Assembly: GCA_022841245.1 (NCBI GenBank)
Contig: JALHRW010000001.1
Coordinates: 33,869-97,868 of the forward strand
DNA length: 64,000 nt
DNA from: Planctomycetota bacterium
Lineage (GTDB): Bacteria > Planctomycetota > UBA11346
Reading direction: 5' to 3'
Position numbers and translations under genes: made by a program. The notes below the pieces were generated by a model. The model did not search any database, had not been told where the DNA came from, and saw only the letters and a list, made by a program, of their open reading frames with translations. Of the stretch, positions 1 to 9,441 are shown piece after piece. The first letter of the stretch is position 1; the number at the start of each line of letters is the position of its first letter.

Positions 1-534
1 CGGCTTCCACGCCGAGTCGGTCAGCAGCACGCAGTCGATGCCGCCTGCGTTCTTCAGCGCCGAATCGACGATCAGACGCAGGAGGTGCTCGCCGGCCGCC
101 AGCTGCACCGGGGCGAGATGCACCCATCCCAGCGTCCGCTGGCTTGCCAGGGGCAGGGGCGCGATGGCGCCAGCGAGGTCGAGGCGCACCAGTTCGCCGC
201 CGTCAAAGGCGTAGCGGTACGATGAATTCGGCAGATTGCAGCGGATCCAGGCGTGGTAGGCGCCGGGCTTGGCGAGGGTGAAGCGCAGCTCCGACTGGCC
301 GACAGCATCGCCGCTGTGGCACAGCCAGTTGCCGCCCGACAGGTCGTTGCGCGGGACGTTGTCGTAGAAGCGGTCGCGGTTGAAGTTGTGGCGGGCCTGC
401 TCGCCCTCCATCCACACCACCTCGCCGGATCCAGGCACGGTGCTCGAGGCTGTCGCCGTGGGCTTCGGCGCCTCGCCCGCGGCGACGAGGCCGAACAGGG
501 TCAGGCTGAGCAGGGTGCGGCTGATATGGGTCAT
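1..534 (-). CDS. secreted protein, C-terminus off the left edge (partial); possible carbohydrate-binding/sugar-enzyme-associated domain
   Basis: Not in the ORF track because it has no stop in the window. Manual reverse translation from ATG at 534..532 gives MTHISRTLLSLTLFGLVAAGEAPKPTATASS..., signal-peptide-like, open to base 1 (178 codons, no stops). ATGA overlap with the upstream gene. Confidence 0.75.
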   Translation of the reverse strand, partial: MTHISRTLLSLTLFGLVAAGEAPKPTATASSTVPGSGEVVWMEGEQARHNFNRDRFYDNVPRNDLSGGNWLCHSGDAVGQSELRFTLAKPGAYHAWIRCNLPNSSYRYAFDGGELVRLDLAGAIAPLPLASQRTLGWVHLAPVQLAAGEHLLRLIVDSALKNAGGIDCVLLTDSAWKP

Positions 535-767
535 ATCCGGTCCAGGTTGGTAGATTGACACAGTCGCTCAGAAATTGCCTGACTGAATCCAATCTGTCCA
601 GCTCGGTACGCAGCCCAGGACTGGCTTACCGGGTCCGGGGTGCGGAGGTGGTCCAGGATGGTCTTGTGAACCTGGCTATCGATCGGATCCGCAGCAAGGC
701 ACACGTCCGAGGTGAGCAGCAAGGAAAGAACCAACGTATGAGCGAGAGGCAGGAGCGGGTACGGCAT
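531..767 (-). CDS. small secreted hypothetical protein
   Basis: ORF 531..800; start placed at MPYPLLPLAHTLVLSLLLTSDVCLAADP (signal peptide). Stop overlaps next ATG (ATGA). Confidence 0.55.
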   Translation of the reverse strand: MPYPLLPLAHTLVLSLLLTSDVCLAADPIDSQVHKTILDHLRTPDPVSQSWAAYRAGQIGFSQAISERLCQSTNLDRI

Positions 768-771
768 CCGG

Positions 772-1932
772 TCATTTCCCCTTGGTGTGGAGGCCTTCAT
801 TGGCCATGGCGACGAGTGGCACGACTAGCACGAGGATGGCGGCCAGGGCGGGAAAGAGCAGGACCGGGCCGGTGAGATGGGCCAGGGCGGGTGCGCTGGC
901 CACACCGAGCGAGCCGATCGCCACCACCACGCCGACTGCGCCGCCGGTGCGGCCCGGATTCATCGCGGCGGCCAGGGCGACTATCGCCGGCCAGATGCCC
1001 GCCGTCAGCAGCCCGGCCGCCGCCAGCAGCGCCAGGGCGGCCGGCCAGCCATCGACCAGGGCGAGCGCGCCCAGCGCCGCGGCGCCAAGCAGCGCCATGA
1101 GCACGGCCTGACGTGCGGTGGAGAGGACGGTGGAGAGGTACAGGCAGCCCAGGCGGCCGAGCAGCATGCCGCCCCAGAACAACGACAGGCCGAGCATGGC
1201 CCAGCGTTCTGGAGCGGCGAAGCGCTCATGCAGCTGCAAGTTGGCATAGATGGCGATGCCCGACTCGGCCAGGACGTAGCCGAACAGCGCCAGCGCCGGC
1301 AGCAGCACGCTACGCCGGCGCAGCAGCCCGGCCCCGGGTGCGGCGTCGGCAGCGCTGAGCGGCCGGGGCATGGGGACCGCCAGGTAGGAGATGAGCAGGA
1401 GCAGCCCAAGCCCGGCCTCGGCGGCGAAGAACAGGCGCCAGGGCGTGTCGAGCAGCAGCGCCATGACGCCGGGGCCGGCGATCGCCCCGGCGCAGTAGGC
1501 GACCTGCGACAGGTTCAAAACCATGCCCGGACGCTCGGGATAGAGATCGACCAGCAGGGCCGAGCCCTGGCTTTCGAGGATGCCGCCGCCCATGCCCATA
1601 AGCGCGCCGGCGAGGTGTGCTGCCGGCAGGCTGCCGCTGGCCGCCCACAGCGCCGCTCCACCCGCCAGCATCAGGCAGGCGGCGAGCAGCAGCGGCTTCT
1701 TGCCGTAACGGTCGCAGAGCATGCCGCCGTAGATGGTGGCGGCGAAGCAGGCCGCGAACTGGGTCGCCGCTACCCACGAGAGCGTGGTGGCATCGATGCC
1801 GAAATCCGGTGCGGCGCGCAACAGGGCGGCGGGCAGCAGCGTGGCCGAGACGGCGAAGGCGAACAGCGAGGCGCACGCCACCGCCAGCGCGGCGTGGCGG
1901 CCGGGAAGCGGCCCTGCCGGGGCGTCAGCCAC
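772..1932 (-). CDS. MFS transporter
   Basis: 386 aa, about 12 hydrophobic segments, MFS loop motif 'GGMLCDRYGKKPLLL'. Confidence 0.9.
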   Translation of the reverse strand: MADAPAGPLPGRHAALAVACASLFAFAVSATLLPAALLRAAPDFGIDATTLSWVAATQFAACFAATIYGGMLCDRYGKKPLLLAACLMLAGGAALWAASGSLPAAHLAGALMGMGGGILESQGSALLVDLYPERPGMVLNLSQVAYCAGAIAGPGVMALLLDTPWRLFFAAEAGLGLLLLISYLAVPMPRPLSAADAAPGAGLLRRRSVLLPALALFGYVLAESGIAIYANLQLHERFAAPERWAMLGLSLFWGGMLLGRLGCLYLSTVLSTARQAVLMALLGAAALGALALVDGWPAALALLAAAGLLTAGIWPAIVALAAAMNPGRTGGAVGVVVAIGSLGVASAPALAHLTGPVLLFPALAAILVLVVPLVAMANEGLHTKGK

Positions 1933-2863
1933 GGTGGAATACGGTGCTGACCGACACGCTCAGGCAGGCATCGGGTTCGAGCCGCACGGGCATGCCACCG
2001 GCCGCCTCGATCTCCATGAAGCCGTTGGCGTCGCTGTAGACGCTGTAGCGGCAGCCGCGCGCATCCGGAGCCTCGCCTGGCGGGCGGTCGGCAATGTCGA
2101 TGAAGCCGTGGCCGGCCTGCAACCCTCCGGCGCTGCGCCGCACGCGCAGGCCGCGCGCCGGATCGCGGAACTCGATCCACGGGACGGTGGCGGACAGGCC
2201 GAGCTGGAAGCGGTTGGAGCCATCGGTGCGCACGTGCCACAGCCCGTCCTCGCAGTGGCGCAGTGCCTCGCTGGGGCCGTAGAGATCCCACACGCAGTCG
2301 GCACCGCCATCGGGAAACACCGTCTCGCAGCCCGGCCTGCAATCGAACTGGCACAGCGTCCACGGCGCTAGGAGGCAGTCCTCGCGGCCCAGGCATGCGG
2401 TACCGCGGTAGGTGAAGGACTCCTCAACCAGCACGCCCAGGCCGTCGGCCTGCGGCCGCAGTTGGATGGTGCGGGCAGCACGTAGCGGAACGCCCAGGCC
2501 TATGGCGTTGATCAGGTCGATGTCCGCCTCGATGCGGGCGCTGTGCTCGGTGGTGGCGGTGCACTGCCAGCGGGCTCCGGTGAGGCCCGGCGGGACACGC
2601 CAGGCGCCGGTGGCGTAATGCCAGCCGAGACCGGTCCCTTCCGGGGCCGGCCACAGGCCGTCGCCACCGGGATTGGCATATCCGGCGGACGGGCCCGCCG
2701 CCAGGGCGGCGGGATTGACCCGCGTCAGCACCTCGTCGCGCAACACCGGATACAGCCGGCCTTCAAGGTCAAGTCCGGCGATGACGCCGTGCCCGGCATC
2801 GCCGATCAGGATGGCGCGCCTGCCGCCATCGGCAAAGAGTTGGAGGAGTTCCGACGTCTGCAT
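1925..2863 (-). CDS. hypothetical protein (sugar-epimerase-like beta-sandwich possible)
   Basis: Start set at MQTSELLQLFADGGRRAILIGD inside ORF 1925..3016; tightly packed in operon. Confidence 0.6.
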   Translation of the reverse strand: MQTSELLQLFADGGRRAILIGDAGHGVIAGLDLEGRLYPVLRDEVLTRVNPAALAAGPSAGYANPGGDGLWPAPEGTGLGWHYATGAWRVPPGLTGARWQCTATTEHSARIEADIDLINAIGLGVPLRAARTIQLRPQADGLGVLVEESFTYRGTACLGREDCLLAPWTLCQFDCRPGCETVFPDGGADCVWDLYGPSEALRHCEDGLWHVRTDGSNRFQLGLSATVPWIEFRDPARGLRVRRSAGGLQAGHGFIDIADRPPGEAPDARGCRYSVYSDANGFMEIEAAGGMPVRLEPDACLSVSVSTVFHRG

Positions 2864-2867
2864 GGCA

Positions 2868-3755
2868 TCAACTCCGCGCCCGTACGGCGTAGTCACGCAT
2901 GGTGGTGAAGGCGCAGTCGCGCTCCTGCATGGTGGCGATGTAGCGATCGAGACCCTGCAGGGCTGGCGTGCCGGTGCCTTCCCAGATGAAGGGGTCGAAT
3001 GTGATCGAGCATTCATCGCAGCGCATGGTCTGCGGCATGGCGACGTACTCCCACGGGTGCAGGTAGACCGCCAGCACCGCCTCCTCGCCAGCGGGGACGC
3101 GCGCCGCCATGCGGCTGCTCAGGTCGGCGAACCATTGCGGACCCTTGAGCCGCATCATCGGCCACTGGTCGCGGCCCCGGTCGACGCCTGTGCGAGCGGC
3201 CACGTCCATGTCGAAGAACGGCGGCAATTCGAGGATGCGCATGGCGCCATCGCGGGTCCAGTCGTCGGCATCCGGATGGTAGGGCTGGCCACTGCGCCCG
3301 TGCGCGTAGGCCGGCAGCGAGGAGTCGATCAGGTAGCCCAAGCGGTCGAGCGTGCGCAGCATGGCGCTGGAGCCGAACAGCCGCGGGGCGCGGAACGAGA
3401 CCGGTCGCCGGCCGCAGACCCGCTCGACCGTGGTGGTGGCCAGCTCCAGCCGGGCGTCGATCTCATGGTCGAGCATGAAGCCACCGACCGGGACGTCGTA
3501 GACCGGCCGCCCCACCGTCTCGTGGAACATGGTGTGGCAGCCGATCTCGTGTCCGGCGTCGCGCGCCGCCAGCACTGCGTCCGGATGCGCCGCTGCCTCG
3601 CGTCCGACGTAGAAGAAGGTCGCGGGCACGCCGCGACGGCGCAGGACGTCGAGGATTGCGCCGGTGCCCTCGCTGATCCCCCGCGTGGTCGAGCCCCACG
3701 AGCCGATGTCGGTCTCCATGTCGAAGGAGAGGATGATGGTGGTGCTGGCGGGCAC
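2868..3755 (-). CDS. polysaccharide deacetylase (CE4/NodB-like)
   Basis: VPASTTIILSFDMETDIGSW...GHEIGCHTMFHE...; NodB-type motifs. GTG start at 3755 inferred from domain boundaries. Confidence 0.85.
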   Translation of the reverse strand: MPASTTIILSFDMETDIGSWGSTTRGISEGTGAILDVLRRRGVPATFFYVGREAAAHPDAVLAARDAGHEIGCHTMFHETVGRPVYDVPVGGFMLDHEIDARLELATTTVERVCGRRPVSFRAPRLFGSSAMLRTLDRLGYLIDSSLPAYAHGRSGQPYHPDADDWTRDGAMRILELPPFFDMDVAARTGVDRGRDQWPMMRLKGPQWFADLSSRMAARVPAGEEAVLAVYLHPWEYVAMPQTMRCDECSITFDPFIWEGTGTPALQGLDRYIATMQERDCAFTTMRDYAVRARS

Positions 3756-3772
3756 GGCGCGCTCCTGCGGAT

Positions 3773-4945
3773 TCAGCGGACCGAGGTGAGCAGATGGTCC
3801 ATCCCGGGGCTGAAGGGTACCAGGCCGGCGGCGGTGACCTCGTAGCCGGTCTCGATGCGCGCCCCGTTCCACTCCGGGTGGCCGAAGAAGCTGATGTCGA
3901 TCGAGATCGCCATGCCAGGCTTCAGCTCGTCGTGGCTGTGCGGGCCGAAGAACGGCGACTCGGCCTCGTGCAGTCCGATGGTGTGGACGAAGGGGCAGAC
4001 CAGGTATTGCGACAGGCCGTGCTTGGCGAAATAGGCGCGGGCCGGTGCGTCGATCTGCTTGCCGACGCGGCCGGGCACCAGCGCGTCCTTGGTCAGCTGG
4101 AAGGCGGCGCGCAGGTGCTCGATGCAGGCCTTCTGGCTGGCGCTGAAGCCGCCGCCGATCGGCAGCATGTCGCCGACCACGCCGGCGTAGCCGTTCACCT
4201 TGGGGGCGATCCCGACCATCGCCATCTCGCCGGACGCCAGCACCTTGGAGCTGGCGGTCGGGACCACGGCATTGGCCCGCTTGCCGCTGCCGACGATGGC
4301 GGAGAAGCCGAAGCCGCTGGCGCCACGGCTGCGTGCAGCATATTCGCCGGCGGCGGCGACCTGGATCTCGGAGGCTCCCGGCCTGGCGGCCTCGCGCATC
4401 GCGGCGTAGCAATGGTCGGCGAGGGCGAAGGCGGCGCGGATCTGGGCCAGCTCCCAGGCCGACTTGGCGAAGCGCAGCTGGACGAAGGCGGCGGTGCAGT
4501 CGACCAGCTCGACTCCGGCGAAGCCGGCGAGGATCTGGCGATGGCAGTCGGCCGGCATGCGTCCGCCGCCGACCAAGCCGACGCGCTTCACCGTCCCCAG
4601 GGTCTGCTGCAACTCGGCGAACAGCTTGGGGAAGCCGATGATGACGGCGTTGGGGTACTCCTCGTCGGGGACCATGAAGACCGGGAAGTTGCGCGTCTCG
4701 GTGATCGCGCTGTCGAGCTTGGCGAAGGGCTCGCTCTCCGGTCCGCCCAGCAGCAGGCAGGGGCCGGTGCGCGGCACCAGCACGGCACCGCTTTCGAACT
4801 GCGGGCACCAGCCGGTCAGGTACCAGCCGTTGCCGATGTTGAACTCGTCATAGTAGACCAACACGGCATCAAGCTGCTGCTGGTGCATGATGGCGCGGAG
4901 CCGCTCGATGCGGGGGAGCTGTTCGGCGGCGTGCAGATAGGGCAT
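3773..4945 (-). CDS. M24-family (creatinase/Xaa-Pro peptidase-like) protein
   Basis: Start at MPYLHAAEQLPRIERLRAIM; pita-bread segment 'FVHTIGLHEAESP...LKPGMAISIDISFFG...ARIETGYEVTAAG'. Confidence 0.8.
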   Translation of the reverse strand: MPYLHAAEQLPRIERLRAIMHQQQLDAVLVYYDEFNIGNGWYLTGWCPQFESGAVLVPRTGPCLLLGGPESEPFAKLDSAITETRNFPVFMVPDEEYPNAVIIGFPKLFAELQQTLGTVKRVGLVGGGRMPADCHRQILAGFAGVELVDCTAAFVQLRFAKSAWELAQIRAAFALADHCYAAMREAARPGASEIQVAAAGEYAARSRGASGFGFSAIVGSGKRANAVVPTASSKVLASGEMAMVGIAPKVNGYAGVVGDMLPIGGGFSASQKACIEHLRAAFQLTKDALVPGRVGKQIDAPARAYFAKHGLSQYLVCPFVHTIGLHEAESPFFGPHSHDELKPGMAISIDISFFGHPEWNGARIETGYEVTAAGLVPFSPGMDHLLTSVR

Positions 4946-4946
4946 G

Positions 4947-5975
4947 TCAACGTTCCTTGGTGCTGTCGCGGACGCATAGATGCGGAAGCAGCCGGCGCCG
5001 GATGGGGGTGGTCGTGGTGTCCGCCTCGTCGCAGACGCAGGCGACGGCCAAGCGGCCGAGCACGTCGTAGTCGAGGAGGACAGTGGTGAGGGCCGGGACC
5101 AGATAGGCGCCCAGTGGCAGGCCATCGATCCCGGCCACGGCGACGTCCTCGGGCACGCGGCGACCGCGGCGCTGCAGGGTGTGCATGATGGCCATCGCCA
5201 TCTCGTCATTGCTCAGGACCGCATCGAAGGCCAGGCCGCGCCCGATCGCGGCATCCACCGCGGCGGACGCCTGGACCTGGGTGAAGTCGGTCGCCAGGTG
5301 CAGTTGGGGTTCGGGCTCCAGGCCGCGCTCCGCCAGAGCCTCGTGGTGGCCCTGCGCCAGTTCGCGTGCGAAATAGTGGTCGGCGAAGCCGTTGACCAGC
5401 AGGATGCGACGGCGTCCGGCGTCCAGCAGGTGGCGGGTCATCTGGCGCGCCGCATCGAGGTTGTCGAAGCCGATGCTGTGGCAGGGGGCGGCCACGGCCG
5501 GATCACCGGTATGATCGACCAGCACGGCGTTGGGGCGCACCGCGAGCAGGATCTCCAGCTGGCGGGCGGGCAGATAGCCGACGATCATGGTCGGCAGTTC
5601 GCGGTCGGCCCGCATGCATTCGCACAGCGCGAGGAATTCACGCTGGTCATCGTTGGCCATGCGGATGACGCAGTCGCGGTTGCGACGGCCGAGTTCGCGG
5701 CTGATGGTCGTGATCAGGCCCTGCTTGAACACCGAGGCGGTGGCCTGGAGGTCGCAGAGGATGACATCGACCGCGGTGCGCGGCGGCGCCGTCGCCGTGC
5801 GTGGACGCCCAAAATTCGGTCGTGGCCGGTAGCCCAGCCGTTCGATCGCCTGCATCACCCTGTCACGGGTCGCGGTAGCGACCGGCGAACCGGGCTTCAG
5901 GGCACGGGTGACGGTCATGACCGTCACACCGCATGTGTCGGCGATATCCTGCAGGGTGGCGTCTGACGTCTTCAT
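4947..5975 (-). CDS. LacI-family transcriptional regulator
   Basis: N-terminal HTH 'TLQDIADTCGVTVMTVTRALKPG', periplasmic-binding-like C-terminal domain. 1 bp upstream of the M24 gene. Confidence 0.92.
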   Translation of the reverse strand: MKTSDATLQDIADTCGVTVMTVTRALKPGSPVATATRDRVMQAIERLGYRPRPNFGRPRTATAPPRTAVDVILCDLQATASVFKQGLITTISRELGRRNRDCVIRMANDDQREFLALCECMRADRELPTMIVGYLPARQLEILLAVRPNAVLVDHTGDPAVAAPCHSIGFDNLDAARQMTRHLLDAGRRRILLVNGFADHYFARELAQGHHEALAERGLEPEPQLHLATDFTQVQASAAVDAAIGRGLAFDAVLSNDEMAMAIMHTLQRRGRRVPEDVAVAGIDGLPLGAYLVPALTTVLLDYDVLGRLAVACVCDEADTTTTPIRRRLLPHLCVRDSTKER

Positions 5976-5976
5976 G

Positions 5977-6018
5977 GTTGACTTTGCGTCTTGTAGACCC
6001 CATTATGTGAAAGTCAAC
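5977..6018. promoter_or_regulatory. divergent control region with inverted repeat GTTGACTTT-N24-AAAGTCAAC
   Basis: Exact 9-bp inverted repeat (5977-5985 / 6010-6018) between divergent genes; both arms contain TTGACT facing inward. Followed by ACTAACGAAAA (6019-6029), a half-site-like match to CTAACGTTAG. Confidence 0.5.
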
Positions 6019-6049
6019 ACTAACGAAAATATAAGGCGGCAATGCAGGT

Positions 6050-8197
6050 ATGAAGAGTGCTCTCACGATCGCCGCCGTCGCTGCCTGCCTGGCCGGATGC
6101 ACCAGCCGCACCGTGGGTGGTGACCTGCGTCCGCAGTATGAACTGCCGCGGCTGGCGGACGATCTGGTGATCGACGGTGATGGGGCCGAATGGTCGGCCG
6201 CCAGCCTGCGTCTGTCCGTGTTCACGGAGGACGGCGTCACCCCGATCGACCCGCTCCTGTTCTCGGCCGAGGCCCAACTGGGCTGGAACGTCCGTGGTCT
6301 GGTGGTGGCGGTGCACATGCGCAGCAACCAGCCGTGGGAGGAGTCGGCCGATGCCCGGTTGGCCTACCAGGCCGATTCGGTTGAACTGTTCCTGCGCCGG
6401 GGTGGTGCCTGGAAGGATCTGGTCCAGCCGGTGATCGCCCCTGGCATGGCGCCCGACCAGGATGCGGCGCGCTGCTTCGTCTACGACTACCGCGGCGGCG
6501 GCGCCGAGTGGACAGGACTTGCGACCGGGATCGAGTTCGTCCGTCAGCGCCAGGCCGACGGCTTCACCCTGGAGGCGCTGATCCCCTGGGCCCAACTGCA
6601 ACTGCCTGCCGAACTCGGCACGACCTGTGAATTCGCAATCAAGCTCAACAAGGTGCTGCCCAGTCTGGGACGCCGGCAGCTGTCCTGGTCCGGACCGACC
6701 GGTGACATCTTCCAGCGCTTGCGCCTGGCCGGCCCCGGAGCTGCCACGGTCGGACGCGCGGCGTGGATCGTACGAGACGGGCCGGATCGGGTGGCGGCCT
6801 GCGTGCTGGCCACGCATGGCGAGGCGGGTGCCAGCCTGAGTCTGCGCCGTGGCGAGGACGAACTGCTGCGCACGCCGCTGTGCCAGGTCGGCAACCGGGC
6901 GGCGGCGTGGGTCTCCATCCCCGCGCCCACGCCAGGCGGGCAGCCGCTGATCCTGTGCTGCGCCGACGAGGAGGTCTGCCGCTTCGAGGTCCAGGATGGC
7001 GGCCCGGCCCTGCGCCGGCGGCTCGAGGCCGCCGCCAGCCTGCCATGGTGGTACGGTGAGCAGGAACCGGGCATCGCCGGCCTGCGTTTCCGCGTGCCCG
7101 CCATCCTGAGCGTGGCAGCACTGCCGACGCCGGCCTGCGACGACCCCGTCCTGGCGCGCGCCGCTGGCGTGGTCGGGACCACGGTACGCTGGTATGGAGC
7201 TGATGGGGCCGCGGTGGAACGGGCCGAGCGTCCGGGTCGCTATGGTGCGGTGATCACCGTGCGCTGCGCCGATGGCAGCGAAGTCGTATTCCGCCAGACC
7301 TGCGTCCGTTTGGGTGATGATTTGCAGTCGAGGGGTCTCATGGATGACGCGCTGCGCCGGCTCGGTGCGACGGTCGCCGTCGATCCGGCCGGAGTTCAGT
7401 TGCGTGATCAGTTGGGCCTCCGCCTCGCCGACCAGCTGACGGCCGACCGCGACGTGGCACCTCTGCTCGCCGGCCTGCTCGAATCAGCCGTCGATGGCCA
7501 GCCGCCACGCGCGGCGGCACGCGATCGGGCATGGTGGCACCGCCTGGGCAGCAGTCACGGCGACGCCACCACCTACCGCTGGTTCCGCCGCCTGCCGAAC
7601 GGCTACGGACATGACCCTGACAGGCGCTGGCCGGCGGTGATCTACCTGCACGGCAGCGGCGGCCTGGTGCCGCGCGACTACAAACCCTACGAGCAGCGCG
7701 ATCCCGAGGCGGACCTGCTGGGCTGGGTCAAGGACAAGGATCTGCCGCTGGCGATCTACGCCCTGCAGGCCTCGAACCCGTGGGAACCGCCGGCCGTGCT
7801 GGCGGCGCTGGACCGCATCCTCGCCGAGGACCGCATCGACCCCGACCGGGTGGTACTGATGGGCTTCAGCATGGGTGGATTCGGGACCTGGGATTGCATC
7901 GTCGACCACCCCGAGCGTTTCGCCGGTGCGGTGCCGATCGGTGGGCGTGGCTTCCATGCCAGCGACGTTGCCGGGATCGCCGGCCGCCTGCCGGTGTGGG
8001 TATTCAACGGAGACAAGGACAACTCGACGACGCTGGAGGATGCCCAGGTGGTGGTGCGGACCCTGCAGGCGGCCGGCGGCGAGGTCCGTCTCACCGTCCT
8101 GCCCGGCGCCGATCACGGTGCCAGCCAGGCGGCGACCTACGCCACCCCCGGCCTGTGGGACTGGGTGCTGCAGCGGCGTCGCGGGACCACGCCATGA
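6050..8197 (+). CDS. lipoprotein with CBM9-like N-terminus and alpha/beta-hydrolase (esterase) C-terminus
   Basis: Lipobox 'AACLAGC'; 'LADDLVIDGDGAEW' CBM9-like; 'WPAVIYLHGSGG...RVVLMGFSMGGFGTWD' nucleophile elbow GFSMGG. Confidence 0.8.
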   Translation: MKSALTIAAVAACLAGCTSRTVGGDLRPQYELPRLADDLVIDGDGAEWSAASLRLSVFTEDGVTPIDPLLFSAEAQLGWNVRGLVVAVHMRSNQPWEESADARLAYQADSVELFLRRGGAWKDLVQPVIAPGMAPDQDAARCFVYDYRGGGAEWTGLATGIEFVRQRQADGFTLEALIPWAQLQLPAELGTTCEFAIKLNKVLPSLGRRQLSWSGPTGDIFQRLRLAGPGAATVGRAAWIVRDGPDRVAACVLATHGEAGASLSLRRGEDELLRTPLCQVGNRAAAWVSIPAPTPGGQPLILCCADEEVCRFEVQDGGPALRRRLEAAASLPWWYGEQEPGIAGLRFRVPAILSVAALPTPACDDPVLARAAGVVGTTVRWYGADGAAVERAERPGRYGAVITVRCADGSEVVFRQTCVRLGDDLQSRGLMDDALRRLGATVAVDPAGVQLRDQLGLRLADQLTADRDVAPLLAGLLESAVDGQPPRAAARDRAWWHRLGSSHGDATTYRWFRRLPNGYGHDPDRRWPAVIYLHGSGGLVPRDYKPYEQRDPEADLLGWVKDKDLPLAIYALQASNPWEPPAVLAALDRILAEDRIDPDRVVLMGFSMGGFGTWDCIVDHPERFAGAVPIGGRGFHASDVAGIAGRLPVWVFNGDKDNSTTLEDAQVVVRTLQAAGGEVRLTVLPGADHGASQAATYATPGLWDWVLQRRRGTTP

Positions 8198-9441
8198 TAT
8201 TCCGTATCCTGCTTGGCCTGCTGCCCTGGCTGGTGCTGGCCGCCGGTGAAGCCTCCGTGCCGGCCAACCGCTACGTCAGTTCCGATTGGACCGGCCCCGA
8301 GCGCGACTTCCGCCTGGTCGACGGCACGGTGGTCGGCCCGTGGTGGCAGGGCGGCGGCATCGGCGTCGCCTACTTCACCGGCCAGTTCGCGCAGAAGCTG
8401 GGCCAGTTCGAGGAGCTGGGCAAAGCGGTGGCGAAGGGGATGGGCCGGCCCTACCTGGAGATCCACAAGGAGGATCTGCCGCCGAACGTCGCGTCGGGCA
8501 ACGGCGCATTGGGTTATCCCGACGGCACCGCCCGGGTGCGGCTGCTGATCATGCCGGGCGGCAATGCCACACGAAACCTCTCGGAGGTCGTCGGCGTGGT
8601 CGCGCCGAGTACCGACCAGGCCCGTCTCGATGTCGGACGCAAGCTGCCGCAGCAGGTCTTCCGCACCGGGATGAACTACATCGGCGTCTGCGCCGGCGCC
8701 TACACCGCGACCAGCGGCTACGACCATCCCAACGCCGTGGATGCGCAGTGGGGATTGTGGCCGGGCAGGTTCCCCGACCTCGGTCCAGGGATCAGCCAGC
8801 CGTTGCCGGACGTGTTGGTCGATCCGGCGATGCAGAAGCATCCGCTGTGGAAGGCGACCGCGAACGGGACGCTCAAGGGGATGTTCTTCAACGGCGGTCC
8901 GCTCGACCTGCAGGCCGGCGTCCCCGACACAGAGTATTTCGGCCGTTACCAGGGCGGTGGGATGCCGGCCCTGGCCGGCCGCTGCTTCAGCCTCGCCTAC
9001 CGTCCAGCGGGCATCAACCAGAGTGGTCGCCTCGTCATCAGCAGCGGTCACCCCGAGGCACACCACCGCGAGTTCCTCGCCGCCATGGCGCAGTACGCCA
9101 TCGATCACGAGTACGCGGTGCCGCGCCGCCCGCTGGTCGTCGAACAGCCGGCCACCGCGGTCTGCGGCGAGGACCAGATGCACTACTGGAGCATTAGCGT
9201 CCCGGCCGGGAAGAAGCTGACCGTCACTTTGGAAGCGCTGGGCGCGAATTGCGACCTCTATGTGCGGGCCAAGCTGCCGCCAACGCTCAAAAAGTCGGAC
9301 GGTCGCTCAGCCAGGGCGCGCACCGCCGACGAGCAGGTGGTGATCGCCTCGACCAAGGAGGACGAATACTGGATCGGCGTGCTTGGCCGGCATCTCGATC
9401 CGGCTGGTGCGAACTACCAACTCAAGGCGACCATCCAATGA
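8194..9441 (+). CDS. secreted class I glutamine-amidotransferase-like (BPL_N-type) protein with PPC-like C-terminal domain
   Basis: Start MIFRILLGLLPWLVLAAGEA (ATGA overlap). Cys elbow 'GMNYIGVCAGAY'; C-terminus 'HYWSISVPAGKKLTVTLEALGANCDLYV...GANYQLKATI'. Confidence 0.7.
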   Translation: MIFRILLGLLPWLVLAAGEASVPANRYVSSDWTGPERDFRLVDGTVVGPWWQGGGIGVAYFTGQFAQKLGQFEELGKAVAKGMGRPYLEIHKEDLPPNVASGNGALGYPDGTARVRLLIMPGGNATRNLSEVVGVVAPSTDQARLDVGRKLPQQVFRTGMNYIGVCAGAYTATSGYDHPNAVDAQWGLWPGRFPDLGPGISQPLPDVLVDPAMQKHPLWKATANGTLKGMFFNGGPLDLQAGVPDTEYFGRYQGGGMPALAGRCFSLAYRPAGINQSGRLVISSGHPEAHHREFLAAMAQYAIDHEYAVPRRPLVVEQPATAVCGEDQMHYWSISVPAGKKLTVTLEALGANCDLYVRAKLPPTLKKSDGRSARARTADEQVVIASTKEDEYWIGVLGRHLDPAGANYQLKATIQ

